This document shows, one piece after another, positions 43,604 to 51,964 of a stretch of DNA of 64,000 bases. This DNA is from Xanthobacteraceae bacterium (GTDB lineage Bacteria; Pseudomonadota; Alphaproteobacteria; Rhizobiales; Xanthobacteraceae). The notes under the pieces were generated by a model. It was not told the origin of the DNA and did not search any database. It worked only from the letters and a program-made list of their open reading frames with translations. The DNA lies in contig JAIESI010000160.1 of the NCBI GenBank assembly GCA_019746135.1, positions 1 to 64,000 on the forward strand, given 5' to 3'. Both the position numbers and the translations under genes were made by a program. Position 1 is the stretch's first letter; every line of letters begins with the position of its first letter.

Positions 43604-44425
43604 TGCGCCGCGGCGCACAGCCGTCGGAGCACGCGCGATAGAACGCCAGGCCACCAATTTTGGGGTCAGAAGTTCGAATTCCGCCATCAAGATGCGTTGT
43701 TTCGACTGGAGGTCCGTTCAACTTCTTCCCCGACCCTACGGCTGCGGCTATCGGTAGAGCGCCAATGACATGTGGGGGGGGGGCGAATGCTGACGGGCGA
43801 GCGCCGGGTCGAACCGGTGCAGCCATGGCCAGTCTCCGCACGCTTGAGGCCGGAAGCGGTCAAGCATTCTGCCTTGTCAACGCAAGAAGAATACCGGCCT
43901 TCGCAGCAGCGATTGGTGTCGCCGCGCTCGGGGCTGATGGGTTGACTCCTGCGGTCTGTTCTTTATTTGTTCTATTCATCCTGCTTAGTCGAGGGGCTCA
44001 ACCGGTGGGAACCATTGGCAGAAGCAGGTGCGGCGCCTGCGCGTCCGGCCGATCCAACCGGACTCTCGGGGCGCCTCGGGACCCCGTCTCGCGGGCACTA
44101 CGACCCCGCGCGCAGGGAGCTCTGCTGGACTGCCGGGTGAAAGCGCCAGTAACCCGGCAGGGAAGCACGGCCTGAGGTGTGTGAGGCGAGGCCTCACGAA
44201 AACGCCGTGGTGGAGCGCCGAAAGGCGAGGGTCTCCGATCGCAAGGGGACTCGAACACGCCCGAAGGCGTGTTCTCCGGGCCGCACGCAACCGCCCGGAG
44301 GGGTTCGCAAAACCCCTGCGCCTTTCGGCGCTCCGCTCCCCTCTTCAAGAGGGTGAGCAACGCGAAAGAGCTTCGCAAATCCCGGGCGCAAGACGCCGCG
44401 GCAACGAGGGCCAATGCCCGCACGT
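43604..44425. other. 822-base gene-free stretch with tRNA-like and structured parts
   Basis: No ORF here looks like a real gene. From left to right: a T-arm-like sequence (gtcagaagttcgaattcc) near 43.67 kb; an 85-base segment with a 7-bp acceptor-like stem at 43740-43824 that contains a run of 10 G; a neutral part; and a densely folded region from about 44.0 to 44.34 kb, listed separately. Confidence 0.6.
44029..44334 (+). ncRNA. Candidate structured RNA or large folded repeat
   Basis: Strand uncertain. Series of perfect helices: 44130-44138 with 44152-44160 (CTGCCGGGT / ACCCGGCAG), CACGGC/GCCGTG enclosing GTGAGGC/GCCTCAC, then a 16-bp perfect pair GGAGCGCCGAAAGGCG (44212-44227) with CGCCTTTCGGCGCTCC (44319-44334). 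This last helix encloses four hairpins, including GAACACGCC-CGAA-GGCGTGTTC and GGGGTT-cgcaa-AACCCC. It matches none of tmRNA, RNase P, 6S or SRP RNA by eye. It could be an unnamed RNA or a dispersed palindromic element. Confidence 0.5.
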
Positions 44426-45412
44426 CTAAATCTTCGACAGCTCGTAGGTCGGCTTGGCGAACATCTCGTCCAGCGCCACCTGCCGCACCGACAATCCCTG
44501 CTTGAACGAATACCGCGCCAGCGTCTCCAGCGGCAGCTTGTTCTCATGTGCGCCATACGACCAGTAGTCCTCGCCCATCACCTTGCGCGCATGATCGTAG
44601 GCGTAGACCGGCCACGGCAGCGTCGCGTGCAGATGCCCGATCTGGCCGAGCTCGTGCAGGCACAGCGCCTTGGCCTTCAGGTACGCCTTGTAGACGCTGA
44701 CCGCGACCCACGGATATTTCTCGACGATCGATTTGCGGATGCCGATGGCGTGCATGATCGGGAACAGCTTGGTCTTTTTGAAATACGCCTCTTCGGCCGC
44801 CGGATAATCCGCAAACAGCCGTCCGACGTTCGGCGCGCCTTGCAGAAAGCACGACGGCGCGCGCGCGCTCAGCAGCCCGTCGATCTCGCCCTTGGCCAGC
44901 ATGTCGGAGATCGTCCGGTCGGCCGGAACGGGCTTGATGTCGATGTCCGGCGGCAGCGTGATCTTGGCGCGCTCCTCGCGGCCGGGCTCTTCCAGCCCGC
45001 CGCGCCGCCATTTGATGTCGCGTGGAGCCACGCCGTATTCGTCCTCGAGCATGCCGCGCACCCAGACGTTCGCCGTCATCTGGTATTCGGGCAGGCCGAT
45101 GGTCTTTCCCTTCAGGTCGGCCGGCGTCTTGATGCGGTCGGTGCGCACGTAGACGCTGGAATGCCGGAACAGCCGCGACACGAAGGCCGGAATGGCGACG
45201 TAGTGGTTGTCGCCGCGCGACAGCGTCACGAGGTAGCTGCTCATCGATATCTCGGTGACGTCGAACTCCTGGAACTTGAATGCGCGATGAAACGATTCCT
45301 CCGGCTCCAGCGCCACCGCCGTCACGTCGCAGCCTTCGATCGGCGCGCGGCCGTCGAACAGCGCCGCGGTGCGGTCGTAGTTGCAGACGGACATGCTGAG
45401 CTCGACGGCCAT
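44426..45412 (-). CDS. 4,5-dihydroxyphthalate decarboxylase-like protein
   Basis: 328 residues from the ATG at 45412, with a ggag about 10 bases upstream; the tracked ORF adds 35 residues. Starts MAVELSMSVCNYDRT with no signal peptide. Shared family blocks: ADLKGKTIGLPEYQMTANVWVRG, DIKPVPADRTISDMLAKGEID, KKTKLFPIMHAIGIRK and the C-terminal GAHENKLPLETLARYSFKQGLS. Paralogue of the proteins at 4.1 and 50.8 kb. It diverges from the molybdenum hydroxylase gene set, which suggests a related ring-compound pathway. May be annotated elsewhere as an ABC binding protein. Confidence 0.75.
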   Translation of the reverse strand: MAVELSMSVCNYDRTAALFDGRAPIEGCDVTAVALEPEESFHRAFKFQEFDVTEISMSSYLVTLSRGDNHYVAIPAFVSRLFRHSSVYVRTDRIKTPADLKGKTIGLPEYQMTANVWVRGMLEDEYGVAPRDIKWRRGGLEEPGREERAKITLPPDIDIKPVPADRTISDMLAKGEIDGLLSARAPSCFLQGAPNVGRLFADYPAAEEAYFKKTKLFPIMHAIGIRKSIVEKYPWVAVSVYKAYLKAKALCLHELGQIGHLHATLPWPVYAYDHARKVMGEDYWSYGAHENKLPLETLARYSFKQGLSVRQVALDEMFAKPTYELSKI

Positions 45413-45564
45413 TTTCGTGTCTCCGGAGGTGCAGTGCGGAACGCCGCGGCACCATACCGCAATTGCATGTCCGCCGCGTTGACGGGTGTTTTCGGGGTGG
45501 CGATAGTAGTCTGGCATCGTTCAAAAGCGCACGCCCAAACGCGGGCTTAAGGCACATACCATCC

Positions 45565-46422
45565 ATGAAAATGCCGCCGTTCGAGTACGCCTGCCCCGCG
45601 ACCTTGAACGAAGCCGTGGCGCTGCTCGCCTCCCATGACGGAGAGGCGAAGGCGTTGGCCGGCGGCCAGAGCCTGATGCCGATGATGGCGTTCCGCATGG
45701 CGCGGCCGACGCTCCTGGTCGACCTGCGCAAGCTTTCCGACCTGCGGCAGATCAAGATCGGCGCGGACGGCGTCCGGCTCGGCGCGCTGGTGCGCTGGCG
45801 CGACATCCTCGACGACAAGCGGCTCGACGCCGCGCATCCGCTGCTCAAGGCCGCGGTGTCGCATGTCGCGCACTACCAGATCCGTAACCGCGGCACCTGC
45901 GGCGGCAGCATCGCGCATGCCGATCCGGCCGCCGAGATGCCCGGCATCTGCCAGACCTGTGACGCGGTGATCACCGCCGTCGGCAAAGGCGGATCGCGCA
46001 CCATCAAGGCCGACGACTTTTTCCAGGGCGCGCTGACGACGGCGCTCGAGCCCGACGAGATCATCACCGAGATCCATCTGCCCGCCTGGCCCGCCGCTCG
46101 GCGCTGGGGCTTTCAGGAGTTCGCCCGCCGCCGCGGCGACTTCGCCATGTCGGGTGTCGCGCTCTACTACGATCTCGACGGCGGCAAGGCTGCGAACGCG
46201 CATATCGGCGTGATCGGCGTCGGCGACCGGCAGCAGCGGCTGCCGAAGGCCGAAGCGGCGCTGAACGGCAACGCGGTGAACGACGCTCTCGCCGTCAAGG
46301 TCGGCGAGGCGGCTTCGAGCAACGTCGAGCCGCAGGACGATATCCACGCCAGCGCCGCCTATCGCCGCTCGCTCACCGGCACGCTCACCGAGCGCGCCCT
46401 GCTCGCCGCGGCCGCGAGGTAA
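45565..46422 (+). CDS. Molybdenum hydroxylase FAD subunit (CoxM-like)
   Basis: 285 residues from the ATG at 45565 (MKMPPFEYACPATLNEAVALL). FAD-binding PCMH-type fold with the signature KALAGGQSLMPMMAFRMARPTLLVDLRKL (first FAD motif) and NRGTCGGSIAHADPAAEMPGI (second). Medium subunit that passes electrons from the iron-sulfur clusters to the acceptor. It is followed by the iron-sulfur and molybdopterin subunit genes, giving a complete enzyme. An intergenic palindrome separates it from the next gene. Confidence 0.93.
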   Translation: MKMPPFEYACPATLNEAVALLASHDGEAKALAGGQSLMPMMAFRMARPTLLVDLRKLSDLRQIKIGADGVRLGALVRWRDILDDKRLDAAHPLLKAAVSHVAHYQIRNRGTCGGSIAHADPAAEMPGICQTCDAVITAVGKGGSRTIKADDFFQGALTTALEPDEIITEIHLPAWPAARRWGFQEFARRRGDFAMSGVALYYDLDGGKAANAHIGVIGVGDRQQRLPKAEAALNGNAVNDALAVKVGEAASSNVEPQDDIHASAAYRRSLTGTLTERALLAAAAR

Positions 46423-46448
46423 GCGTCATGGCAAAATCTCTCTCCACG

Positions 46449-46549
46449 GTCATTCCGGGGCGCTCGCGAAGCGAGCGAGCCCGGAATCCATACTCCGCAG
46501 CAGTGGTTATGGATTCCGGGTTCGCCGCTTTGCGGCGCCCCGGAATGAC
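46449..46549. repeat. Intergenic imperfect palindrome, 'attccgg' family
   Basis: Begins gtcattccggggcg, with gctcgcgaagcgagc as a small hairpin, and ends cgccccggaatgac. The middle, ccatactccgcagcagtggttatggattccggg, is the same as in the repeat at 49.34 kb. Lies between the FAD-subunit and iron-sulfur-subunit genes, so it is inside an operon. Confidence 0.7.
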
Positions 46550-46573
46550 CGAGCTGCATCATTGGCGTTTCAC

Positions 46574-47038
46574 ATGACCACCAAATTCGAAGTCAACGGC
46601 AAACAGGTTACGGTCAACGTCGAGCCGCGGCTGACGCTGGCCGATTGCCTGCGTCACGAGCTGCGTCTCACCGGCACCCACGTGGGCTGCGAGCACGGCG
46701 TCTGCGGTGCCTGCACCGTGCTGGTGGACGGCGAGGCGGTGCGCTCCTGCCTCATGCTTGCGGTGCAGGCCGAAGGCTCGAGGATCACGACCGTCGAGGG
46801 GCTTTCCGAAGACGCCGATCTCACGCCGCTGCAAAAGTCCTTCCGCAAGCACCACGCGCTGCAATGCGGCTTCTGCACGCCGGGCTTCATCACCACGGCG
46901 CATGCGCTGCTCACCGAGGAGCCGGACTGCGACGCCGACCGGGTGCGCGAGGTGCTGTCCGGCAACATCTGCCGCTGCACCGGCTATATCGGCATCGTCG
47001 AGGCGGTGCTCGACGCGCGCCAGCATTACAAGAAGTAA
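46574..47038 (+). CDS. Molybdenum hydroxylase [2Fe-2S] subunit (CoxS-like)
   Basis: 154 residues from the ATG at 46574 (MTTKFEVNGKQVTVN). Both cluster sites are complete: CEHGVCGACTVLVDG..C (plant-ferredoxin type) and CGFCTPGF with CRCTGY (second cluster). Small subunit relaying electrons from Mo to FAD. Its stop is 4 bases before the ATG of the large subunit, so it is tightly coupled with it. Confidence 0.95.
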   Translation: MTTKFEVNGKQVTVNVEPRLTLADCLRHELRLTGTHVGCEHGVCGACTVLVDGEAVRSCLMLAVQAEGSRITTVEGLSEDADLTPLQKSFRKHHALQCGFCTPGFITTAHALLTEEPDCDADRVREVLSGNICRCTGYIGIVEAVLDARQHYKK

Positions 47039-47042
47039 CGCC

Positions 47043-49322
47043 ATGAAAAACACCTTCATCGGCACGCCGATGGAACGTCGCGAGGACCTGCGCTTGCTGC
47101 GCGGGCGCGGCGAATATGTCGACGACGTCGCGATGCCGGGCCTGCTTTATGCGGTGGTCCTGCGCAGCTCCGTCGCCCACGGCCGCCTCATTTCGATCGA
47201 CGCCGCTGCCGCGCTGAAACGGCCCGGCGTCCACGCGGTGATCACCGCCGCTGACATGCCGGGCAGCCCGCCGATCGTGCCGATGCGGCTGCAGCCGCTG
47301 CCGGAGTTCAAGCCGTTCGAGCAGCCGGTCATCGCGCATGAGAAGGTGCGCTACGTCGGCGAGCCGGTCGCCGTGGTGCTGGCCGACAGCGTCGCCATCG
47401 GCGAGGACGCGCTCGATTTCATCGAGGTGAAGATCGACGAGCTGCCGCCGGTCGCCGACTGGACCGTGGCGCAGCAGAACAAGAGCATTCTGTTCGAGAA
47501 GCCGGGCACCAACCGCTCGCTGGTGTTCGAATCGCGCAAGGGCGACGCCGACGCGGCGTTCGCCAAGGCGCCTTACGTCCGCCGCGAGCGGCTCCGCACC
47601 GGCCGCCACTACGGCCTCACCATGGAGCCGCGCGGCGTCATGGCGACCTGGGACGAGGGGAAGGGCAAGCTCACGGTCTACGGCGCGGCCAAGGTGCCGT
47701 TCTTCAACCGCCGCATTCTCTCGGCGCAGATCGGCCTGCCGGTCGAGCAGATCGAGATGATCGAGAACGACGTCGGCGGCGGCTACGGCGCGCGCGGCGA
47801 GTTCTACCCGGAGGATTTCCTGATCCCATTCGCGGCGCGCCACGTCAGGCGTCCGGTGAAGTGGATCGAGGACCGGCGCGAGAACCTGATGGCGATGAAC
47901 CACGCCCGCGAGGAGGAGGCGATCCTCGAGGTCGCCTGCGAGCGCGACGGCACGCTGATTGCGATCCGTGGTGAAGTCCACACCGACATGGGCGCCTACA
48001 TGCGCACCAACGGTGCGGTCGGCGCACGCAACGTGTCGCAGTTCATGGCCGGCCCCTATCGGGTGCCGCACGTCAAGATCGACTCCTCGCTGTGGATGAC
48101 CAACAAGACGCCGGTCGGCACCTATCGCGGGCCGGGCCGCTTCGAGGCCAACTTCTTCCTCGAGCGGATGATCGATCTGATCGCCGCCGATCTCGGCGTC
48201 GACCGCATCGAGTTCCGCCGCAAGAACCTGATCACCGCCAAGGAGCAGCCCTATCCGGTCGCGACCGTGCAGCCGACCAACGCGGTCGACGAATACGACA
48301 GCGGCGATTATCCGGCGGCGCTGGAGCGGACGCTGAAGGAGTTCGACTGGCCCCGCGTGTCGAAGCTTCAGGGCAAGCTGATCGACGGCAAGTACCACGG
48401 CGCCGGCATCGTCTGCTTCATCGAGGGCGGCGCGGCCGGCCCGAAAGAGTCGGCGCGGCTCGAGGTGAACGACGACGGGACGATTTCCGTCTACATGGGC
48501 ACTTCGTCGGTCGGGCAGGGTGTCGAGACGGTGTTCGCGCAGATCGCCGCCGATGCGCTGGAATTGCCGATCGAGCGCATCCGTCACGTCTATCACGGCT
48601 CCACCGCCTATGTGAGCGACGGCTATGGCGCCTATCACTCGCGCTCGACCGTGATGGGCGGCTCGGCGGTGCTCGACGCCACCAGCAATTTCATGACGGC
48701 GCTGCGCGAGGCCGCGGGCAAGAAGCTCGGCTGCGCGCCCGGCGACGTGAAGCTCGACATCGACAAGGTGACCGCTGGCGCCAAGTCGATCCTGCTGAAA
48801 GAGTTTGCCGGGCTGACCGCCGAAGGCGCCTTCCTCAACAAGAAGCACACCTACAGCTACGGCGCTCACGCCGCGCACATCACCGTCGATCCGCGGATCG
48901 GCCGCATCGAGATCATCGACTACGTGGTGGTGCAGGACGTCGGCCGCGCGGTGAACCCGCTTACGCTGCGCGGGCAGGTGATCGGCTCGCTGGTGCAGGG
49001 CCTGGGCGGCGCGGTGCTGGAGGACCTGAAATACGACGAGAACGGCCAGTTCCTCACCGGCTCGCTCGCCGATTACCTGCTTCCGACCGCCACCGACTTC
49101 CCGAATCTGCGCTGCTTCGTCACCGACGATTACCCTTCGCCGATCAATCCGCTCGGCGCCAAGGGCGCAGGCGAGGGCGGCATCATCGCCGCCGGCGGCT
49201 GCATGGCGAATGCGGTGGCCAATGCGCTGCAGAGCTTCGGCGCGCAGCCGCGGCAGTTGCCGCTGTCGCCGGGCTATATCTGGGAATTGGTGCAGTCTGG
49301 CGAGCGCAAAGCTGCGGAGTGA
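47043..49322 (+). CDS. Molybdenum hydroxylase large subunit (CoxL-like)
   Basis: 759 residues from the ATG at 47043; the tracked ORF begins far upstream in another gene. Motifs: GTPMERREDLRLLRGRGEYVDD, GGGYGARGEFYPEDFLIPFAA, GTYRGPGRFEANFF, GQGVETVFAQIAADALE and the catalytic Glu in GAKGAGEGG. Lacks the AYxCSFR loop of CO dehydrogenase. With the two preceding genes it forms a full xanthine-dehydrogenase-family hydroxylase, which uses water to hydroxylate a ring carbon, often next to N. Paralogue of the orphan at 19.4 kb. Confidence 0.94.
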   Translation: MKNTFIGTPMERREDLRLLRGRGEYVDDVAMPGLLYAVVLRSSVAHGRLISIDAAAALKRPGVHAVITAADMPGSPPIVPMRLQPLPEFKPFEQPVIAHEKVRYVGEPVAVVLADSVAIGEDALDFIEVKIDELPPVADWTVAQQNKSILFEKPGTNRSLVFESRKGDADAAFAKAPYVRRERLRTGRHYGLTMEPRGVMATWDEGKGKLTVYGAAKVPFFNRRILSAQIGLPVEQIEMIENDVGGGYGARGEFYPEDFLIPFAARHVRRPVKWIEDRRENLMAMNHAREEEAILEVACERDGTLIAIRGEVHTDMGAYMRTNGAVGARNVSQFMAGPYRVPHVKIDSSLWMTNKTPVGTYRGPGRFEANFFLERMIDLIAADLGVDRIEFRRKNLITAKEQPYPVATVQPTNAVDEYDSGDYPAALERTLKEFDWPRVSKLQGKLIDGKYHGAGIVCFIEGGAAGPKESARLEVNDDGTISVYMGTSSVGQGVETVFAQIAADALELPIERIRHVYHGSTAYVSDGYGAYHSRSTVMGGSAVLDATSNFMTALREAAGKKLGCAPGDVKLDIDKVTAGAKSILLKEFAGLTAEGAFLNKKHTYSYGAHAAHITVDPRIGRIEIIDYVVVQDVGRAVNPLTLRGQVIGSLVQGLGGAVLEDLKYDENGQFLTGSLADYLLPTATDFPNLRCFVTDDYPSPINPLGAKGAGEGGIIAAGGCMANAVANALQSFGAQPRQLPLSPGYIWELVQSGERKAAE

Positions 49323-49339
49323 GCCCCGATCTCTCCGCG

Positions 49340-49473
49340 GTCATTCCGGGGCGCCGCGAAGCGGCGAACCCGGAATCCATACTCCGCAGCAGTGGTTATG
49401 GATTCCGGGCTCGCGCCCATAGCGCGTCGAAGACGCGCGTGAACGCGCTTATGGGCGCGCCCCGGAATGACAG
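49340..49473. repeat. Intergenic imperfect palindrome, 'attccgg' family
   Basis: Begins gtcattccggggcgccgcgaagcggc and ends cgcgccccggaatgacag. It shares tccatactccgcagcagtggttatggattccggg with the 46.4-kb copy and cgcgcccatagcgcg with the 1.6-kb copy. Lies after the large-subunit gene and could fold as a transcript end. Confidence 0.7.
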
Positions 49474-49564
49474 CGGTGCATGAGGCGCAGCCGGTGCTTC
49501 ATTGACGCATGAGCCGCCGCGGGCCTAGATTCCAGCCAACCTATTCACTCACAAGGAGCCCATC

Positions 49565-50095
49565 ATGAGCGTCGCCCGTCATCCGCGCCCGAAGGAACTC
49601 GAAGGCGTGCCGGTCGAGGAGATCATGAAGAAATACGTCGGCCGCTTCCGCGAGAAGCGCGGCGATTGGGCGGCCTTCGAAGACGCCAAGATCGAAGGCT
49701 TCAAGCGCGCGCAGCACCGCTTCATCGGCGCAGGCGGCTCCGGCAAGCACACCGATCCGAACGTGATCCCGGCCGGCAACTTCACGCTGTCGATCATGTA
49801 TGTGCCGGTCGGCCAGGGCAACGCCGCGCACACCCACGAGGTCGAGGAGTGCTTCTTCGTGCTGCAGGGCTATGTCGATGTGTTCGTCGAGGACGAGACC
49901 GGCAAGCGCGTCACCACGCGGCTCGGCCCCTGGGACTGCATCTCCTGCCCCGCCGGGGTGATCCACGGCTACCAGAACGACGGGCTCGAGCCGGTCTACA
50001 TGCAGGTGATGCTCGGCCGCGGCAGGCCGGGGCCGATGGGCTATGCCGACGAGGAGCTCTACAAGCGCCGCGACGCGCACCTGAAGGCGGTCTGA
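49565..50095 (+). CDS. Cupin domain protein
   Basis: 176 residues; the ATG follows an aaggag site. Cupin motif 1: GNAAHTHEVEECFFVLQG, giving the metal ligands HxH and E. Motif 2: DCISCPAGVIHGYQN with the third His. N-terminal arm MSVARHPRPKELEGVPVEEIMKKY is an extension seen in ring-cleavage or ureidoglycolate-type cupins. It lies downstream of the molybdenum hydroxylase genes. Likely a metal-dependent enzyme in the same pathway; substrate unknown. Confidence 0.85.
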   Translation: MSVARHPRPKELEGVPVEEIMKKYVGRFREKRGDWAAFEDAKIEGFKRAQHRFIGAGGSGKHTDPNVIPAGNFTLSIMYVPVGQGNAAHTHEVEECFFVLQGYVDVFVEDETGKRVTTRLGPWDCISCPAGVIHGYQNDGLEPVYMQVMLGRGRPGPMGYADEELYKRRDAHLKAV

Positions 50096-50120
50096 CGCTC
50101 GACCCGTCGGGCTTGAACGC

Positions 50121-50147
50121 GCGGGGACGGCTCAGCCGTCCCCGCTT
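50121..50147 (+). terminator. Terminator-like hairpin after the cupin gene
   Basis: GCGGGGACGGC-tca-GCCGTCCCCGC, an 11-bp perfect stem with a 3-base loop, followed by ttgcgt. The T run is weak. It is 26 bases after the cupin stop codon. Confidence 0.5.
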
Positions 50148-50231
50148 GCGTATCAGCCATGTGCGAAGGGCAATTCCACACGGCTGGACCGAAGCTCATG
50201 CTGGGGGCTCCACATTCATATGGGGGCTCAC

Positions 50232-50717
50232 ATGCTCAGAATTGCGACGTGGTTCGCCGCGGTTGCGGCGCTGCTTCATGCCTTTCCGGCCGGCGCGCAG
50301 GAGGGGATGAAGAAAGAAGCCTTCAACTACTCGGCCTGGACGCCCGGCATCTTCTCCGAGGCCGTGACGATCACCAACATGGGCAAGGGCAAGTTCATCT
50401 TCCTCGCCGGCGTCGGCGCGGAGGATGAGAACGGCCCGCGCGGCGCGATCCGCCACAAGGGCGATTTCATCGCCCAGTGCAACTACGCCTACGACAAGAT
50501 CAAGCGGGCGCTTGCGGCCAACAAGTCGAGCCTGAAGGACGCGGTGAAGATGACGGTTTATGTCACCGACATGCGCTACCGGCTCGACTGGGCCAAATGC
50601 TCGCAGGAGGCCTTCGCGGGCGAGCGCGTGCCGGCGCAGACGCTGGTCGGCATCAGCTCGCTGGCGTTCCCCGAGATGATGGTGGAGATCGACGTCACCG
50701 CGGTTGCGCACGAATAA
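50232..50717 (+). CDS. Exported RidA-like protein
   Basis: 161 residues from the ATG at 50232; the ATG at 50220 is also possible. A clear Sec signal peptide (MLRIATWFAAVAALLHAFPAGAQ) precedes one Rid domain: GKFIFLAGVGAEDENG, QCNYAYDKIKRALAANKSSLKDAVKMTVYVTDM and MMVEIDVTAVA. The catalytic Arg of RidA is replaced (VPAQTLVGI). A periplasmic Rid protein is unusual since the known family is cytosolic. It is flanked by two strong hairpins and followed by a decarboxylase-like gene. Confidence 0.85.
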   Translation: MLRIATWFAAVAALLHAFPAGAQEGMKKEAFNYSAWTPGIFSEAVTITNMGKGKFIFLAGVGAEDENGPRGAIRHKGDFIAQCNYAYDKIKRALAANKSSLKDAVKMTVYVTDMRYRLDWAKCSQEAFAGERVPAQTLVGISSLAFPEMMVEIDVTAVAHE

Positions 50718-50734
50718 CCGCGGCACCTTGACAC

Positions 50735-50768
50735 GGCGTTGCGGGCCCGACAGCGTGCCCGCAACGCC
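50735..50768 (+). terminator. Terminator-like hairpin after the exported Rid gene
   Basis: GGCGTTGCGGGC - ccgacagcgt - GCCCGCAACGCC, a 12-bp perfect stem starting 18 bases after the stop codon. No T run follows, so it may be an attenuator or RNA-stabilising fold rather than a strict terminator. Confidence 0.45.
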
Positions 50769-50794
50769 AAGCACGTTTCAAGCATGGATCGTTC

Positions 50795-51787
50795 ATGAGC
50801 AAGCTGAAGCTGACCTTCGCCTGCGGACCCTATGACCGCACCCAGGCGCTGCGCGACGGCACGGTGCAGGTCGACGGCGTCGACCTGAATTACGTCACCA
50901 TGCAGCCGGCCGAGATCTTCTGGCGCATGCTGCAGTACAATGAGTTCCAGGCCTGCGAGATGTCGCTGTCGAACACGACATCGATGATGAGCGGGCCGAA
51001 CCCGCCGTTCATCGCCATTCCGGTCTATCCGTCGCGCGTGTTCCGCCACGGCTACTTCTTCATCAACACCGAGAAGGGCATCAAGAGCGGCGCCGACCTC
51101 AAGGGCAAGCGCGGGGGCGTCCCGGAGTATTCGATGACCGCGGCGGTCTATATGCGCGGCGCGATGCAGCACGAATTCGGCGTGAAGCCCGACGAGGTCG
51201 AATGGGTGCAGGGCCGCGCCGACCGGCTCGGCCGCAAGCTCCCCGCCGACATCAAGCTCACGCAGGCGCCCGCCGACACCGAGCTCGGCGACATGCTGGA
51301 GCGCGGCGAGATCGATTTCATGATGACGGCGAACAACCCGCTGTCGTTCCGACGCGGCTCGCCCAAGGTCGCGCGGCTGTTCCCGAACTATGCCGAAGTG
51401 GAGAAGGATTATTACCGGCGCACCAAGATCTATCCGATCATGCACACGGTGGTGGTCAGACGCGACGTGTACGAGAACGATCCCTGGGTCGCGCTCAATC
51501 TCTATCAGGCGCTCTGCCGCGCCAAGGAAGCCTGCTACCGCAGCGTCATGGACACCGGCACGCCCAAGGCGTCGTTCGCCTGGCTGCAGCCGATGATCGA
51601 GGAAGAGAAGCGCATCATCGGCGACGACTGGTATCCCTACGGCATCGAGAAGAACCGGCCGTCACTGGAAGCGCTGCTGCAATACACCCACGAGCACGGC
51701 CTGACCGACCGGCGGATGAAGATCGAGGACCTGTTCGCGCCCTCGACCATGCGCGACATCCCGCTGAGCGACGGCCAGCACGTGTAG
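50795..51787 (+). CDS. 4,5-dihydroxyphthalate decarboxylase-like protein
   Basis: 330 residues, third member of this family in the window. MSKLKLTFACGPYDRTQALRDGTVQVDGVDLNY shows no signal peptide. Family blocks: ADLKGKRGGVPEYSMTAAVYMRG, ELGDMLERGEIDFMMTAN, RRTKIYPIMHTVVVRRDVYENDPWVA and YGIEKNRPSLEALLQYTHEHGLT. The binding-protein fold is used by Pht5-type decarboxylases. It comes after the cupin and exported Rid genes, and the M24/HyuAB cluster faces it from the other side. Enzyme role preferred to transport. Confidence 0.75.
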   Translation: MSKLKLTFACGPYDRTQALRDGTVQVDGVDLNYVTMQPAEIFWRMLQYNEFQACEMSLSNTTSMMSGPNPPFIAIPVYPSRVFRHGYFFINTEKGIKSGADLKGKRGGVPEYSMTAAVYMRGAMQHEFGVKPDEVEWVQGRADRLGRKLPADIKLTQAPADTELGDMLERGEIDFMMTANNPLSFRRGSPKVARLFPNYAEVEKDYYRRTKIYPIMHTVVVRRDVYENDPWVALNLYQALCRAKEACYRSVMDTGTPKASFAWLQPMIEEEKRIIGDDWYPYGIEKNRPSLEALLQYTHEHGLTDRRMKIEDLFAPSTMRDIPLSDGQHV

Positions 51788-51822
51788 TTTGCGGTGGCCC
51801 AAGCTCTTGCCACACAACAGGT

Positions 51823-51936
51823 GTCGTGCGCGGGCTTGACCCGCGCATCCATGCGATAGCGCAGCAGCGATCGCTCTTACGATTGGTGTGCGCCGAACGC
51901 GCTCATGGATTGCCGGGGCAAGCCCGGCAATGACTC
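51823..51936. repeat. Dispersed intergenic repeat
   Basis: Opens gtgtcgtgcgcgggcttgacccgcgcatccatgcgatagcgcag, continues with the 'gatcgctcttacgatt' part and closes atggattgccggggcaagcccggcaatgac. First half matches 13.02 kb, last part matches 60.93 kb in reverse order. Sits between convergent genes. Confidence 0.65.
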
Positions 51937-51964
51937 GTGGAGAGCGCGGTGGGAATTCAAAGGA

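Noticed and set aside
19450-49322. Carbon monoxide dehydrogenase
   Set aside because: The subunits are of the CoxLMS family, but neither large subunit has the AYxCSFR active-site loop and no coxD-type maturation genes are near.
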